The notes: generated from the sequence alone by a model not told the origin. A stretch of DNA of 64,000 nucleotides from an uncultured Elusimicrobia bacterium (GCA_945913025.1 CAMECJ010000002.1:147066-211065); one strand, 5' to 3'. Shown: positions 8,973 to 18,019, numbered from the stretch's first letter. Translations and numbers: made by a program.

Positions 8973-9479
8973 ATGAAGAAATCGGGCTTTACCTTAATTG
9001 AATTATTGGTGGTGGTGTTAATTATTGGTATTTTGGCGGCGGTGGCGTTGCCGCAGTACCAAAAAGCGGTGTTTAAGTCAAAATGGACCGAAGCTATGAT
9101 GAATTTAAAAACACTAAAGAATGCAATAGAAGTGTGTGAGATGACAAATGGCAGAGCAAATTCATCAAATCCGAGTCATCCTTGTTTTGATAGTTCAAAT
9201 CTTGATATTTCTTTGGGGGAGGAAGACGGAGGGAATTTCCATGGAAGAAATTTTATTTATCATATAGATAGAGGCGCGCTTAGTTCCGATAGTACTATAG
9301 CTGCAGGCGCTCATCCTTCTTTTGGCGAGAATCGAGGCCGCTACGATCTGTGCCTATGTATATATGATGATGGACATTTTGCAATGAATCAAGCTGATTG
9401 TATTGATGATAGTTCGCCCAGTTTTGATTATGCGAAAGCTTTGAATATACAAAAAGATGAAGATTGTACCTGCTGTTAA
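8973..9479 (+). CDS. Type IV pilin-like protein, unit 2 (the only plus-strand pilin)
   Basis: This 168-residue prepilin starts MKKSG, is cut before FTLIELL, and keeps Glu5. The usual helix [21 protein letters not shown] follows. The start at 8973 has AAGGAG upstream. The head carries several Cys, ending CTCC. The coding sequence after the helix is more AT-rich than its neighbours, hinting at a separate origin for the head region. Unlike most pilins here it has no T-tract promoter; instead a structured RNA with a terminator lies directly upstream. Its head resembles the pilin at 44454-45104 (both have Asp/Cys-rich ends with NxxDCxCC-like tails). Confidence 0.92.
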   Translation: MKKSGFTLIELLVVVLIIGILAAVALPQYQKAVFKSKWTEAMMNLKTLKNAIEVCEMTNGRANSSNPSHPCFDSSNLDISLGEEDGGNFHGRNFIYHIDRGALSSDSTIAAGAHPSFGENRGRYDLCLCIYDDGHFAMNQADCIDDSSPSFDYAKALNIQKDEDCTCC

Positions 9480-9781
9480 CAGTCAAAATCGTTTATCAAT
9501 GCATGAACAGTAGATGATAACTCGCTTTTTGTGAAGAACTTGATATTTTTGACTCTAAAGAAAATAAAACAAGGTCAAAAAAAGAAGGATGCTTTCAAAA
9601 AATAGGTTCTCATTAGAACATACAGGGAACGACTTGCACTCCGGTTTGTTTTTTGACAGGCCAATTCTCCATATCGGAGCTCGCCCCTGCGGTTCGCGCC
9701 TCAAACAAAAACATCGCTCCGCCTTTCTCGTCCTAACACGGCATAAAGCAGTTTATGCCGCTCTCGGGGGCCCATGCCAAT

Positions 9782-9809
9782 AAAAAAGCACCCAAACGGG
9801 TGCTTTTTT
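9782..9809. terminator. Duplicated terminator, left copy
   Basis: AAAAAAGCACCC / GGGTGCTTTTTT with a 4-base loop. It works on either strand and is identical to the one at 9987-10014, but has no tRNA in front of it. Confidence 0.75.
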
Positions 9810-9986
9810 AAATGGCTCCCATGCCTCGGCTTCCGGTAAAATTCCTGACGGAATTTTCCTGCAGCCCGGGCTCGCGGTTTTTGCCTTTCGGCGCAACCAC
9901 GCGCCTCAAACAAAAACATCGCTCCGCCTTTCTCGTCCTAACGCGGCATAAAGCAGTTTATGCCGCTCTCGGGGGCCCAAGCCAAT

Positions 9987-10014
9987 AAAAAAGCACCCAA
10001 ACGGGTGCTTTTTT
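9987..10014 (-). terminator. Terminator of tRNA-Asn
   Basis: AAAAAAGCACCC / GGGTGCTTTTTT, immediately downstream of the tRNA on the minus strand. Confidence 0.85.
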
Positions 10015-10017
10015 AAA

Positions 10018-10092
10018 TGGCTCCCCGAGTAGGACTCGAACCTACAACCTACCGGTTAACAGCCGGTCGCTCCACCATTGAGCTATCGGGGA
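10018..10092 (-). tRNA. tRNA-Asn (GTT)
   Basis: 75 bases including an encoded CCA. The acceptor stem TCCCCGA/TCGGGGA is complete. The anticodon stem ACCGG/CCGGT encloses loop CTGTTAA, anticodon GTT. The T-loop GTTCGAGTC is normal. Confidence 0.97.
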
Positions 10093-10149
10093 AAAATTTG
10101 TTTTTTGTGCGTCTCATTCTTACTACATAGATATTGTATGAAATAATTT

Positions 10150-11391
10150 TTATTTTGTAAACAATTTCTTTTGCTCCGACGATAAAACCTCCCAAAAATC
10201 TTCTTTCTGCCGCGCCAAAACGCTCACAAAAACAAGCGCGCCGAATAAAAACAAAAGCCCTTCCAGCATCGGCGCAAGTCCGCCCGCGTGTATCCACGCG
10301 GCCAAGCCCAATACACACACGCTTTCCACCGCATACGTCAGCGCCGCAAACAATCCCAATGTTTTGCTTCTTCGTTCAGGCGAAGTCCGCAGCAAAATAA
10401 CGCTCTTTATCATCGCCAAAAACGCGCCGAACGGCAGCCCGCATAACGATGTCGCCCCCAGCACCACCCAAGCGGGAAGCGGAAAATATAACACCGCCAC
10501 CGATAAAAAATATCCCAAATAATTAAACGTCAGCAATTTGAAAAAAGTAAATCTTTCCGCGCGGGCGGCAAATACGAACGCGCCCAGAAACGCGCCGAGA
10601 CCAAACGATGCGCCGAGCAGACCCAAATAAACCGACGAAAATCCGCGTTCATAAATATAGGTAGGCAATAAAACTAACTCCCAAGACTGCCCCAAAATAA
10701 ACGTCGGCACGGTAAACAGAATGGGCAGCCACAGCATACGGTCGGCGCGGACGGCCCGCCACACTTCCCCGTACGACGGCGACGCGCGCAGCTGACGCGG
10801 TTTACGGTGCGAAAACATCACAAGGCACAGCGTCACGATGAGCGCGCAGAATACGGCGCACCACACCCAAGCGGCCAGCAGCCCGTACAAGGCAATTACC
10901 GCGCCGCACAGCACCGGCCCCAACACGGACATGAACCCGTCAAACGCCTCCACCAACCCTGCTGTTTTGGACAGCGGTACGCCCGCATAGCGCGAAAACG
11001 TGGGCGACAACGCCGTACGCGCCAATTCCGCCGGCGCATCAAACACGGAGCTGATAAAAACAATTCCCCCCACCAAACAAGGATAATCCTTGCCGAAAAA
11101 AATCAATACGGGAATGGAAGACAGGAGCAAAAACTGGACCGCTTCACACGAAAGCATGGCTTTAGAACGGCCGATTTTTTCAATAAACCGCGCGCCGAAA
11201 ACGGCTGAAAAGATATTGGGCAGGAGCGAACAGAACCCCACAAATCCCGTCCACAGCACGCTGCCGGTGGAGGACAACACATACCACGGCAGCAAAAGCT
11301 GCATAAACTGGTTCGTCAGCGACGACAGCGCATTCGTCGCCAAAATCAGCCGAAGCGGCGTTTTTACGGAATTTTTAGTGCTATTTAGCAT
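10150..11391 (-). CDS. Major facilitator superfamily transporter
   Basis: This is a 413-residue inner-membrane protein with about 12 hydrophobic spans, a normal MFS length. The N-terminal half begins LILATNALSSLTNQFMQLLLPWYV, here cited in parts, and the two halves are joined by a basic loop (SHRKPRQLR). An AGGATGCAAT ribosome site precedes the ATG. It is transcribed away from the DnaJ-like gene and ends before tRNA-Asn. The general type resembles drug/metabolite exporters, but the substrate cannot be read from the sequence. Confidence 0.85.
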   Translation of the reverse strand: MLNSTKNSVKTPLRLILATNALSSLTNQFMQLLLPWYVLSSTGSVLWTGFVGFCSLLPNIFSAVFGARFIEKIGRSKAMLSCEAVQFLLLSSIPVLIFFGKDYPCLVGGIVFISSVFDAPAELARTALSPTFSRYAGVPLSKTAGLVEAFDGFMSVLGPVLCGAVIALYGLLAAWVWCAVFCALIVTLCLVMFSHRKPRQLRASPSYGEVWRAVRADRMLWLPILFTVPTFILGQSWELVLLPTYIYERGFSSVYLGLLGASFGLGAFLGAFVFAARAERFTFFKLLTFNYLGYFLSVAVLYFPLPAWVVLGATSLCGLPFGAFLAMIKSVILLRTSPERRSKTLGLFAALTYAVESVCVLGLAAWIHAGGLAPMLEGLLFLFGALVFVSVLARQKEDFWEVLSSEQKKLFTK

Positions 11392-11442
11392 ATTGCATCC
11401 TAGAAAAAATTATATAAAATGATAACTGTAAAGGGGGATTTT

Positions 11443-12411
11443 ATGGCAGAGTATAAAGACTATTATAAAATTTTGGGCGTAAATAAAAACGCCTCGGACG
11501 CAGAAATCAAAAAAGCGTTTAAAAGTATGGCGCGCAAATACCATCCGGATATGCATCCGGAATCGGAAAAAGCCAAAATGACCGAAAAATTTAAGGACAT
11601 CAACGAGGCTTATACCGTCCTGTCCGATAAACAAAAACGCACCATTTACGATCAGGTCGGCGAGCAAGGCTACCAGGATTACGCCCGCGGCGGGGGCACA
11701 TCGTCCCGCACGCGCGCCGGCGGAGCCAACCCGTACCAACAATATCAGCAATACTCCTACGGCGGCGGGCAGGACTTTGGCGGTTTTGGCGGAGCGCAGG
11801 GCTTCTCCTCCGGCGGAGGCAACGCGGATTTCAGCGATTTTTTCCAAAGCATTTTCGGCGGAATGGGCGGCGGCGGGTTTGCCGGATTCGGGCAGAATTT
11901 CGGCCGCAGCGCAGCCTCAGGCCAAGCGGCGGGCGACGTGGAAGCCGAACTGGCCCTTAACTTGGAGGACGCCCACCGCGGCGGCAACATGCAGCTGACG
12001 CTGCCTAGCGGACGCACGGTGACGGTTAAATTTCCGGCCGGCGTAAGCGAAGGCAAAAAAATCAAACTCAAAGGAATGGGCAATCCCACGCGGCGCGGCA
12101 ACGGAGACTTGTATTTAATCATCAAAATCCGCCCGCACGCGATGTTCCGCCTGGAAGGAGAGAATTTACACGTTCCCGTGACCATTATGCCGTGGACGGC
12201 GGCCTTGGGCGGTACGATTTTCGTGCCTACTTTGGACGGCCCCGTTAAAGTAAAAATTCCGGCCGGCACGCACAACGGCAAAAAGCTCAAACTAAGCGGC
12301 AAGGGACTCAGCGCAAAAGGCAGCCTGTACGTTACGCTGACGATAGACGTCCCCCGCACGCTGACGCGGGAACAAAAAGAGCTGTTCACACGCTTGGCGC
12401 AAACCGCTTAA
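11443..12411 (+). CDS. DnaJ-class co-chaperone (CbpA-like)
   Basis: This 322-residue cytosolic protein stimulates an Hsp70. It has a J domain (~1-70) with HPD at 34-36 (RKYHPDMHP), a long Gly-rich linker (~85-155; GGG and GGFGG runs), and a C-terminal substrate-binding domain (~160-320) with the [12 protein letters not shown] and LPGT-like strands. The zinc-finger CxxCxGxG repeats of true DnaJ are absent, which makes it CbpA/DnaJ-type II. The ATG at 11443 follows AAGGGGGA; an earlier in-frame ATG at 11419 lacks a ribosome site. It is divergent from the MFS gene. Confidence 0.93.
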   Translation: MAEYKDYYKILGVNKNASDAEIKKAFKSMARKYHPDMHPESEKAKMTEKFKDINEAYTVLSDKQKRTIYDQVGEQGYQDYARGGGTSSRTRAGGANPYQQYQQYSYGGGQDFGGFGGAQGFSSGGGNADFSDFFQSIFGGMGGGGFAGFGQNFGRSAASGQAAGDVEAELALNLEDAHRGGNMQLTLPSGRTVTVKFPAGVSEGKKIKLKGMGNPTRRGNGDLYLIIKIRPHAMFRLEGENLHVPVTIMPWTAALGGTIFVPTLDGPVKVKIPAGTHNGKKLKLSGKGLSAKGSLYVTLTIDVPRTLTREQKELFTRLAQTA

Positions 12412-12503
12412 ACGCGGAGACTAAAAAACGCGGTCAAACGGCTGCGTTTTTATACAACCGTAAAAAGTATAATATGAATACGTTTTAACAAGGAGAATTT
12501 AAT

Positions 12504-12902
12504 ATGACTACCATTACTTGCACATATACGGGCGACGGAGAAACCAAACTCGTCCACGGCCCGACCGGCTCTGTTCTGGAAACCGACCTTCCGCCCGACA
12601 ACGGCGGTAAAGGGCGCCGTTTTTCTCCCACGGATTTACTGGCCTCGGCTTTTGCTTCATGCATACTGACGATTATGGGTAAAATGGCCGCTGTACGCAA
12701 AGAAAATTTTGCGGGAACCCACATCTCTATTGATAAAGTGATGGCTGACAAACCGCGCCGCGTAGCCGAATTTGTATTGGACATTACGTTTCCCGCCCAC
12801 TTTACCGACGAGCAGAAGAAACTGTATCTTTCCGCCGTCAATACGTGCCCCGTCCACCAAACGCTCCATCCGGACGTAAAAGTGACGGTCAACGTCAAAT
12901 AA
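12504..12902 (+). CDS. OsmC family protein
   Basis: This 132-residue protein is a diverged relative of the OsmC protein at 7010-7396. The redox pair is Cys53 (FASCILT) and Cys115 (NTCPVHQT). The RRFSPTDLLASA segment typifies the YhfA/OsmC subgroup. AAGGAG lies upstream of the ATG, and a TATAAT at ~12469 may be its -10. A strong terminator follows, so it is monocistronic. Its likely role is peroxide or thiol defence in an anaerobe; the substrate is unknown. Confidence 0.92.
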   Translation: MTTITCTYTGDGETKLVHGPTGSVLETDLPPDNGGKGRRFSPTDLLASAFASCILTIMGKMAAVRKENFAGTHISIDKVMADKPRRVAEFVLDITFPAHFTDEQKKLYLSAVNTCPVHQTLHPDVKVTVNVK

Positions 12903-12917
12903 CCGCTCTGTGTGACA

Positions 12918-12947
12918 AATCCCCGACGGCCCAAGTCGGGGATTTTT
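12918..12947 (+). terminator. Terminator after the second osmC gene
   Basis: AATCCCCGAC / GTCGGGGATT stem with a 7-base loop and T run. Confidence 0.9.
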
Positions 12948-13023
12948 ATGGCTTTACCGTTATTTTGTAATATTTTAGAAATTCCTGCGTATTAATAGAT
13001 GACGGCTCCAAACAGGAACGCTT

Positions 13024-13521
13024 ATGAATTTTGAGGATTATTATAATACCTTCTTTACGCGCGTGTACAACTATGCACGGTACCGTTCTTCCGGCCCGCA
13101 GGAGGCCGAAGATTTAACCTCGTGCATCTTTGAAAAATTGTACCAACGCTTTGAAGAGTATAATCCGCAAAAAGCGACGTTGGAAGTATGGACGTTTATG
13201 CTGGCCGGCAGCGCGGCGGCGGACTATTTCAGACGCAAAAAAATCCGCCGTTTTTTCTCGCTGAGCACGGAGCAGGAGGCCGAAATCCCCTCAGGCGAAA
13301 CGGCAGCCGGCGCGTTGGAACAAGCCGAAGCCGAACAACAGCTGCACCACGCCCTCCTTAAGCTGACGGATAAAGAGCGGGAAATTGTCAACCTGCATTT
13401 TTACCAACGGCTGAAACAGCGCGAAATCGCCGCCGCAACGGGCATGACGCCAAGCAATGTGGGCGTTATCCTGCACCGATCCGCCAAAAAATTAAAGCAG
13501 TTTTTAGAAAACGGAATATGA
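13024..13521 (+). CDS. ECF-type RNA polymerase sigma factor
   Basis: This 165-residue protein directs RNA polymerase to a small regulon. Region 2 (~1-75) includes YYNTFFTRVYNYA and the acidic EAEDLTSCIF helix. Region 4 (~115-160) has LTDKEREIVNLHF and the recognition helix around TGMTPSNVGVILHRS. Region 3 is missing, as in ECF factors. AGGAACG lies before the ATG. The stop overlaps the start of a small membrane protein (ATGA), a typical sigma/anti-sigma layout. The signal it answers to is not visible. Confidence 0.93.
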   Translation: MNFEDYYNTFFTRVYNYARYRSSGPQEAEDLTSCIFEKLYQRFEEYNPQKATLEVWTFMLAGSAAADYFRRKKIRRFFSLSTEQEAEIPSGETAAGALEQAEAEQQLHHALLKLTDKEREIVNLHFYQRLKQREIAAATGMTPSNVGVILHRSAKKLKQFLENGI

Positions 13522-13820
13522 AAAGAACAGCAGCCTGTAAAGAACTTCAAGCGGGGTTTACGCCGCTTCCCAATTCCCGCACGCGCGTATGGAACCGTTT
13601 GCAAACCAAGCGCCGCGGGATAGGGGAGCGTCCCGCCGTGCGTTGGGCGTTTGCCGCGTGCGTAACGCTGATTACCGTTTGGATCGCAGCCGTTTGGACG
13701 CCCCGAAGCAGGGAACCGATGCGGGCCGCGCTTATCGCCACCGCCTCTTTCAACCAGCGTTACGGCGAAGCCGGACCGCGCGGGCAGGAATACAACCCGC
13801 ATTATATTCCGTTTCAATAA
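13518..13820 (+). CDS. Small single-span membrane protein, possible anti-sigma factor
   Basis: This 100-residue protein overlaps the sigma gene by four bases. A basic N-terminal part (~1-40, KRTAACKELQ...RLQTKRRG) is followed by one hydrophobic segment (~43-61, WAFAACVTLITVWIAAVW) and a short outer tail rich in Arg, Gly and Tyr. I see no zinc-binding HxxxCxxC motif of the common anti-sigma class. Position and topology suggest it holds the sigma factor at the membrane; sequence alone does not prove it. Confidence 0.7.
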   Translation: MKRTAACKELQAGFTPLPNSRTRVWNRLQTKRRGIGERPAVRWAFAACVTLITVWIAAVWTPRSREPMRAALIATASFNQRYGEAGPRGQEYNPHYIPFQ

Positions 13821-13833
13821 AAAGGAGAAAATT

Positions 13834-14646
13834 ATGATTAGAACAATAACCCTTGCCGTTGTAACCGTGCTGGCGCTGCCCTTGTTTGTATTGGCCGCCC
13901 AATTAGAGGACTGCCAAAACGCCTTCCCGCGCGAAAAACTGAGTCTGACACAAGACGACACAAATCTCCCCTTTGAAAACGACCCGAATGTATTGGGCCA
14001 ATGGGAAACCGTGGATTTTGTAAAATCGCCGGACAAATTTACGCCGGCCGCGCCCCGCTACACACCGGAAGATTTATTTTTAAAAGAAATGATTTTCCTG
14101 CCGGAAGGAAGAATGGCCGGTTCCCCCCAAACGTGGACGAAAGGTTTTGTGCTGCATGAGGGCGACCGGACCGCTTCCGCCTACGAAATTAAAAAAATAG
14201 ACGGACAAGAATATATGTTCTTGGAATGGAAAAGCGGAGATTACACTTGTTTGGGCCGCAAACCGTACTATTACGTTTTAAAAAAATCCGCCGACTTGCG
14301 CACAGACGACGTCAACCTGCCGTTTAAAAACGATAAAAAAGTATTGGGCAAATGGCGCGCAGTGGATTTTGTGTTTAAACCGGAGGACTTTACGCCCGAA
14401 CAAAAATACTGGCGCGGAGATTTATATTTAAAAACGCTTACCTTCCTTCCTAAAGGCAAAACGCCGATGTCGCCCGCCATTACGTGGACGAATGGTTTTG
14501 TACTGCACCACGGAGATAAAACGGCCTCCGCATACAAAATCAAAAAAATCAACGGGAAAGAATATCTGTTTTTTGAATGGAAGAGCGGAGATTACCTCTT
14601 TCGCGGTGAAAAACCCGCCTACTACGTGTTAGAACGCGCCCAATAA
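13834..14646 (+). CDS. Secreted protein with two copies of a ~100-residue domain
   Basis: The protein has 270 residues and a signal peptide (~1-22, ending VLAAQ). Two repeats follow, ~45-150 and ~158-268. Each begins D.NLPF.ND..VLG.W..VDFV, continues F.P and has a TW(T/K).GFVLH.GD.TASAY.IKKI.G.EY block, and ends EWKSGDY...KP.YYVL. I recall similar modules in Firmicutes BlaR1-type and other secreted proteins, but not firmly. GGAG precedes the ATG, which lies 13 bases after the small membrane protein. It may be a target or sensor part of the sigma-factor unit. Confidence 0.8.
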   Translation: MIRTITLAVVTVLALPLFVLAAQLEDCQNAFPREKLSLTQDDTNLPFENDPNVLGQWETVDFVKSPDKFTPAAPRYTPEDLFLKEMIFLPEGRMAGSPQTWTKGFVLHEGDRTASAYEIKKIDGQEYMFLEWKSGDYTCLGRKPYYYVLKKSADLRTDDVNLPFKNDKKVLGKWRAVDFVFKPEDFTPEQKYWRGDLYLKTLTFLPKGKTPMSPAITWTNGFVLHHGDKTASAYKIKKINGKEYLFFEWKSGDYLFRGEKPAYYVLERAQ

Positions 14647-14651
14647 GCCTT

Positions 14652-14690
14652 TTTGCCCGCACGTTGTTTGCCGCGTGCGGGCAAATTTAT
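14652..14690 (+). terminator. Terminator of the sigma-factor unit
   Basis: TTTGCCCGCACG / CGTGCGGGCAAA, a 12-bp stem with a short T-rich tail. Its 3' side partly overlaps the next promoter. Confidence 0.8.
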
Positions 14691-14703
14691 ATAATAAGGG
14701 TAT
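14690..14703 (+). promoter_or_regulatory. Promoter of the potassium transporter gene
   Basis: TATAAT at 14690-14695 and TTGCCG 16 bases upstream. Only eight bases separate the -10 from the ATG at 14704, so the mRNA should have almost no leader. Confidence 0.6.
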
Positions 14704-16089
14704 ATGGCAAAAATCAACTGGCGCGAAGCATACGCCAAAACAAAAGAATTTATTCAGGTTTCCTTCAAAAAATATACGCTGTTTTTGGTGCATTTGACGC
14801 CGCACCAAAATATTGCGCAAACGGTTCTTTCCTATACCATTTTAGGCTGGATTATCCTTTCTCTGCCGTTTATGAACACGACGGACGTGTCGTTTTTGGA
14901 CAATCTGTTTACCTCCGCCTCCGCCGTTTCCACAACGGGACTCAACAGCGTCAATTTTGCAGATTCCTATACATTTTTAGGCAAACTGGTGGTGTTAATC
15001 CTCATCCAAATCGGCGGGGTGGGATATATGACGTTTTCCTCGTTTGTGTATTTGTCTTTTTCCGAGCGGCACCGCCTGCGTAAATACCAGCAGGAAAATG
15101 TATCCGCCGAAGTTTCGCTGCCCAAGACGTTAAAACTGTCCGATTTTTTATGGGCCGCTATGGTATTTACAGCCGTGGCGGAAATGATCGGCGCGGTATT
15201 TTTGTTTAATTATTTCCGTCATAACAATTACGGCATTTTTGACGCCGCGTGGTACAGCGTTTTTCACAGCGTATCGGCGTTTTGTACGGCAGGCTTCTCG
15301 CTCTGGAATAACAGTTTGGAAAACTTTGCCGACAGCAAGACGATGAATATCGTCATTTCCTGCTTGGCGCTTTCCGGCGCAATGGGTTTTATTGTGGTGA
15401 CGGACGTATTTAATTTCATCCGCCGCAAATCCAAGCAAATTTCGTTTACCACCAAAATTATCGTCATTACCACGGTGTGTATGGTGGCTTTCGGCACTTT
15501 TACGCTGTTCGTTACCACCCCCGGGATGACGCTGTTGGAAGCCTTTTTTCAGTCCGCCAACGCGATGACCACCGCAGGATTTAACACCGTGAGCGTGGGT
15601 GGATTATCCTCGTGTGCGCTACTTATTTTAATCCTTTTAATGAACATCGGAGGATCCCCCTCCGGTACGGCGGGCGGAATGAAAACCACCACATTTTGCA
15701 GTATGCTCGCCATTATGTATAACCGCTTGCGGTTGAATACGCGCGTGGAGTTCTTGGGCCGAAGGTTTCCGCTGCTGCGTTTGTATGCGGCCACCTCTAT
15801 GTTTTTGGTATATGCGTTCTTTTTGTTTGTCAGCGTGTTTTTGCTGACATGGACAGAAGACTTGCCGTTTATCGGCCTTGTGTTTGAATCTTCCGCCGCG
15901 CTGGGTACGGCGGGGCTGTCTACGGGGCTTACCTCCCAATTATCCGCGCTTGGAAAACTAATCATCATCGCCACGATGATTGTGGGACGTATCGGCGTAG
16001 TTACCTTCGGGATGGCGCTCTTGGGCCACGATAAGGACGAAGAAGAAGAGGAGAATAAGCCCGTCAAAACCGAGGACGTGGCGGTATAG
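14704..16089 (+). CDS. TrkH/KtrB-type potassium uptake protein
   Basis: This 461-residue inner-membrane K+ channel-like transporter belongs to the TrkH/KtrB/HKT family. Four pore-loop filter sequences are visible: STTGLN (~78), CTAGFS (~199), TTAGFN (~281) and GTAGLS (~402). The length fits KtrB more than TrkH. The C-terminus is a charged tail (DKDEEEEEN). No regulatory TrkA/KtrA gene lies next to it. Only eight bases separate its stop from rimO, so the two probably share a transcript. Confidence 0.92.
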   Translation: MAKINWREAYAKTKEFIQVSFKKYTLFLVHLTPHQNIAQTVLSYTILGWIILSLPFMNTTDVSFLDNLFTSASAVSTTGLNSVNFADSYTFLGKLVVLILIQIGGVGYMTFSSFVYLSFSERHRLRKYQQENVSAEVSLPKTLKLSDFLWAAMVFTAVAEMIGAVFLFNYFRHNNYGIFDAAWYSVFHSVSAFCTAGFSLWNNSLENFADSKTMNIVISCLALSGAMGFIVVTDVFNFIRRKSKQISFTTKIIVITTVCMVAFGTFTLFVTTPGMTLLEAFFQSANAMTTAGFNTVSVGGLSSCALLILILLMNIGGSPSGTAGGMKTTTFCSMLAIMYNRLRLNTRVEFLGRRFPLLRLYAATSMFLVYAFFLFVSVFLLTWTEDLPFIGLVFESSAALGTAGLSTGLTSQLSALGKLIIIATMIVGRIGVVTFGMALLGHDKDEEEEENKPVKTEDVAV

Positions 16090-16097
16090 AGGAGTGT

Positions 16098-17384
16098 ATG
16101 AAATTTTATTTAATCAGTTTGGGCTGCCCCAAAAACTTAACCAACAGCGAAGAATTTTCCGCCCGCCTTTTAGCCAAAGGCCACGAAATGGTTTTTACCC
16201 CCGAAGAAGCGGACGAAATTATCATCAATACCTGCGGATTTATTGATTCCGCCGTGCAGGAAGCCAAGGGAGAAATCCGCTGGGCGTTAGCGCAAAAAAA
16301 AGCGGGTGTCGTCAAAAAAGTGGCCGTTACGGGGTGCTTGGTAGAACGGTTTAAAGAAACTGTGGCAAAAGAATTTCCGGAGATTGACACGCTGTTTTCC
16401 ATTTCCGCACAGGAAACCGTGGAAGAAGCGCTTACAAAACAAGGTGTTATTTTGGAACCTCTTTCAAAATCCCTGTATCTGCCGGAATACAAAATGAGTT
16501 TAACGGCCCCGCACACTGCCTATTTAAAAGTGGCCGACGGCTGCAACAACCGCTGCGCCTATTGCACCATTCCGTTTATCCGCGGCGCATACCGTTCAAA
16601 ACCGATGGAGGACATACTGCGCGAGGCTGAACTAATGACGCAAAACGGCGTAAAAGAAATTTCACTTATTGCACAGGACACCACCTCGTACGGAACAGAT
16701 TTATACGGCAAGCCGCGCCTGACGGAATTGCTGGAAAAACTGCTTAAAATCCGCGGGCTCGGCCGGCTGCGCATTATGTACGGCTATCCCCACCGCGTAA
16801 CGAAAGAACTCGCGCGTTTAATGGCGGGAACGGACAAAATTTTCCATTATCTTGACATTCCCCTCCAACACATCGCCGACCCCGTGTTAAAGCGGATGAA
16901 CCGCCATTGTAACGCCGCGCAAATCCGCGCCACCCTGGATATGCTCAAAACCGAAGTGCCGGATATCTCACTGCGTACGAATTTTATTGTAGGATTTCCG
17001 CAGGAAACGGAAAAAGATTTTAACGAACTTCAACAATTCGTCCAAGAATACGAGTTTGACAATATGGGCGTGTTTGAGTATTTCCGCGAACAAGGCACCG
17101 CCGCTTACGATATGGAACAAATCCCGCAGGAAATAAAAGCGGAACGCTCCGCAGCGCTGGTGGAAACGCAAAGCCGCGTGATAGACCGCATTAACAAACG
17201 GTTGATCGGCACCACGTTAGAAGCGATTGCCGACGGGCCGGACTTCGGGCGCACCTATAAAGACGCGCCGGACATCGACGGCAAAGTAACGTTTACAAAA
17301 CCGGTGGAAACGGGGCGTATTTTTAAAGCCCGCGTGGTGGCGGCGGAAGGTTACGAACGCAAACTGGAACCGCTGGCAGATTAA
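16098..17384 (+). CDS. rimO: Ribosomal protein S12 methylthiotransferase
   Basis: RimO is a radical-SAM enzyme that methylthiolates an Asp of ribosomal protein S12. The 428-residue length is normal. The N-terminal UPF0004 domain begins ISLGCPKNL, the RimO signature, with its three cluster Cys. The radical-SAM CxxxCxxC is CNNRCAYC-type (~Cys148-155), with IPFIRG following as in RimO rather than MiaB. A C-terminal TRAM domain (~365-428) is present. AGGAG precedes the ATG. Confidence 0.96.
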   Translation: MKFYLISLGCPKNLTNSEEFSARLLAKGHEMVFTPEEADEIIINTCGFIDSAVQEAKGEIRWALAQKKAGVVKKVAVTGCLVERFKETVAKEFPEIDTLFSISAQETVEEALTKQGVILEPLSKSLYLPEYKMSLTAPHTAYLKVADGCNNRCAYCTIPFIRGAYRSKPMEDILREAELMTQNGVKEISLIAQDTTSYGTDLYGKPRLTELLEKLLKIRGLGRLRIMYGYPHRVTKELARLMAGTDKIFHYLDIPLQHIADPVLKRMNRHCNAAQIRATLDMLKTEVPDISLRTNFIVGFPQETEKDFNELQQFVQEYEFDNMGVFEYFREQGTAAYDMEQIPQEIKAERSAALVETQSRVIDRINKRLIGTTLEAIADGPDFGRTYKDAPDIDGKVTFTKPVETGRIFKARVVAAEGYERKLEPLAD

Positions 17385-17392
17385 TAATGCAC

Positions 17393-17420
17393 AAAAGTTC
17401 TGCTAATCTTGGAACTTTTT
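17393..17420. terminator. Bidirectional terminator between rimO and pilin unit 3
   Basis: AAAAGTTC / GAACTTTT with an 11-base loop, serving two converging genes. Confidence 0.7.
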
Positions 17421-17429
17421 GATTTCCGG

Positions 17430-17918
17430 CTAATTAATTAAATAATATCCGTTTCCGATACTGCTTCCGAAAGAACGGCAGATATAATGTTGTTGTTCGG
17501 TATAAGCAATACACCACCGTTGTCCGGCCAGTTGCTGTGGACCTCTTAATAAATAAAATTCTAAATAGGGCCCTTTTGGACTGCTGCCATAACAAGAAGT
17601 CGTTACACTGCTTCCTCTGCCGTCGGCGCAGGAATACTCATATCCCCCTTGATTACGGGTATTAGGCACCGTTATATCCAGTTCATCCAATTGCGCCGTA
17701 TAATATCCATTGGCCATATAGTAACGTTCCTGCGCCTCCGTAATGGCCTTTAATCCCATTATTCCTTGTACCGCTCTAGATTTTGCCACCGCTCTAGTAT
17801 ATTGAGGTAACGCAACTGCGGACAAAACACCGATAATTAAAACAACAACCAGCAACTCTATAAGCGTAAATCCGGCATTCTTATCCCCGTAAGGAGAATT
17901 TTGATTAATTTTGTTCAT
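17430..17918 (-). CDS. Type IV pilin-like protein, unit 3
   Basis: This 162-residue prepilin has an 18-residue basic leader (MNKINQNSPYGDKNAG) before FTLIELL, longer than the usual 3-7. Glu5 is present and the helix is [17 protein letters not shown]. The head has GYYTAQLDELDI early and four Cys. No Shine-Dalgarno precedes the ATG at 17918, and no other in-frame start gives a leader. The T-tract promoter lies immediately upstream and its -10 ends six bases before the ATG, so the mRNA should be leaderless. It is a single-gene unit converging on rimO. Confidence 0.9.
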   Translation of the reverse strand: MNKINQNSPYGDKNAGFTLIELLVVVLIIGVLSAVALPQYTRAVAKSRAVQGIMGLKAITEAQERYYMANGYYTAQLDELDITVPNTRNQGGYEYSCADGRGSSVTTSCYGSSPKGPYLEFYLLRGPQQLAGQRWCIAYTEQQHYICRSFGSSIGNGYYLIN

Positions 17919-17924
17919 ATGTAA

Positions 17925-17951
17925 AATGTATCAAAAAAAAAAACGGGTCAA
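17925..17951 (-). promoter_or_regulatory. T-tract promoter of pilin unit 3 (leaderless)
   Basis: Minus strand TTGACC (17951-17946), CG, eleven T, GA, TACATT (17930-17925), spacing 15, TG extended -10. Six bases then lead to the ATG. Confidence 0.7.
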
Positions 17952-18004
17952 GCCCTCATAATACTTAACCCATTTCTACCAAAAAACGCTTTTCGTTTAG
18001 ATTA

Positions 18005-18019
18005 TGGTATGATAGAAAT
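18005..18019 (+). promoter_or_regulatory. Extended -10 abutting the SIS gene start
   Basis: TGG TATGAT (18005-18013), six bases, then ATG at 18020. There is no Shine-Dalgarno. Confidence 0.6.

Larger units (their letters stand above)
9697..10025. repeat. Direct duplication of ~124 bp next to tRNA-Asn
   Basis: Two near-identical copies, about 9697-9821 and 9901-10025, run from GCCTCAAACAAAAACATCG to GGCTCCC with a 203-base offset. Each holds a GGCATAAA/TTTATGCC hairpin and the same GCACCC/GGGTGC terminator. The right copy ends in the 3' end of tRNA-Asn; the left copy keeps only the last ~8 tRNA bases and then diverges. The stretch 9480-9696 before it holds no gene I can support. Confidence 0.8.

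Noticed and set aside
9813..9900. Second tRNA gene after the left duplication copy
   Set aside because: Only about eight bases of the tRNA 3' end remain; no stems can be formed.
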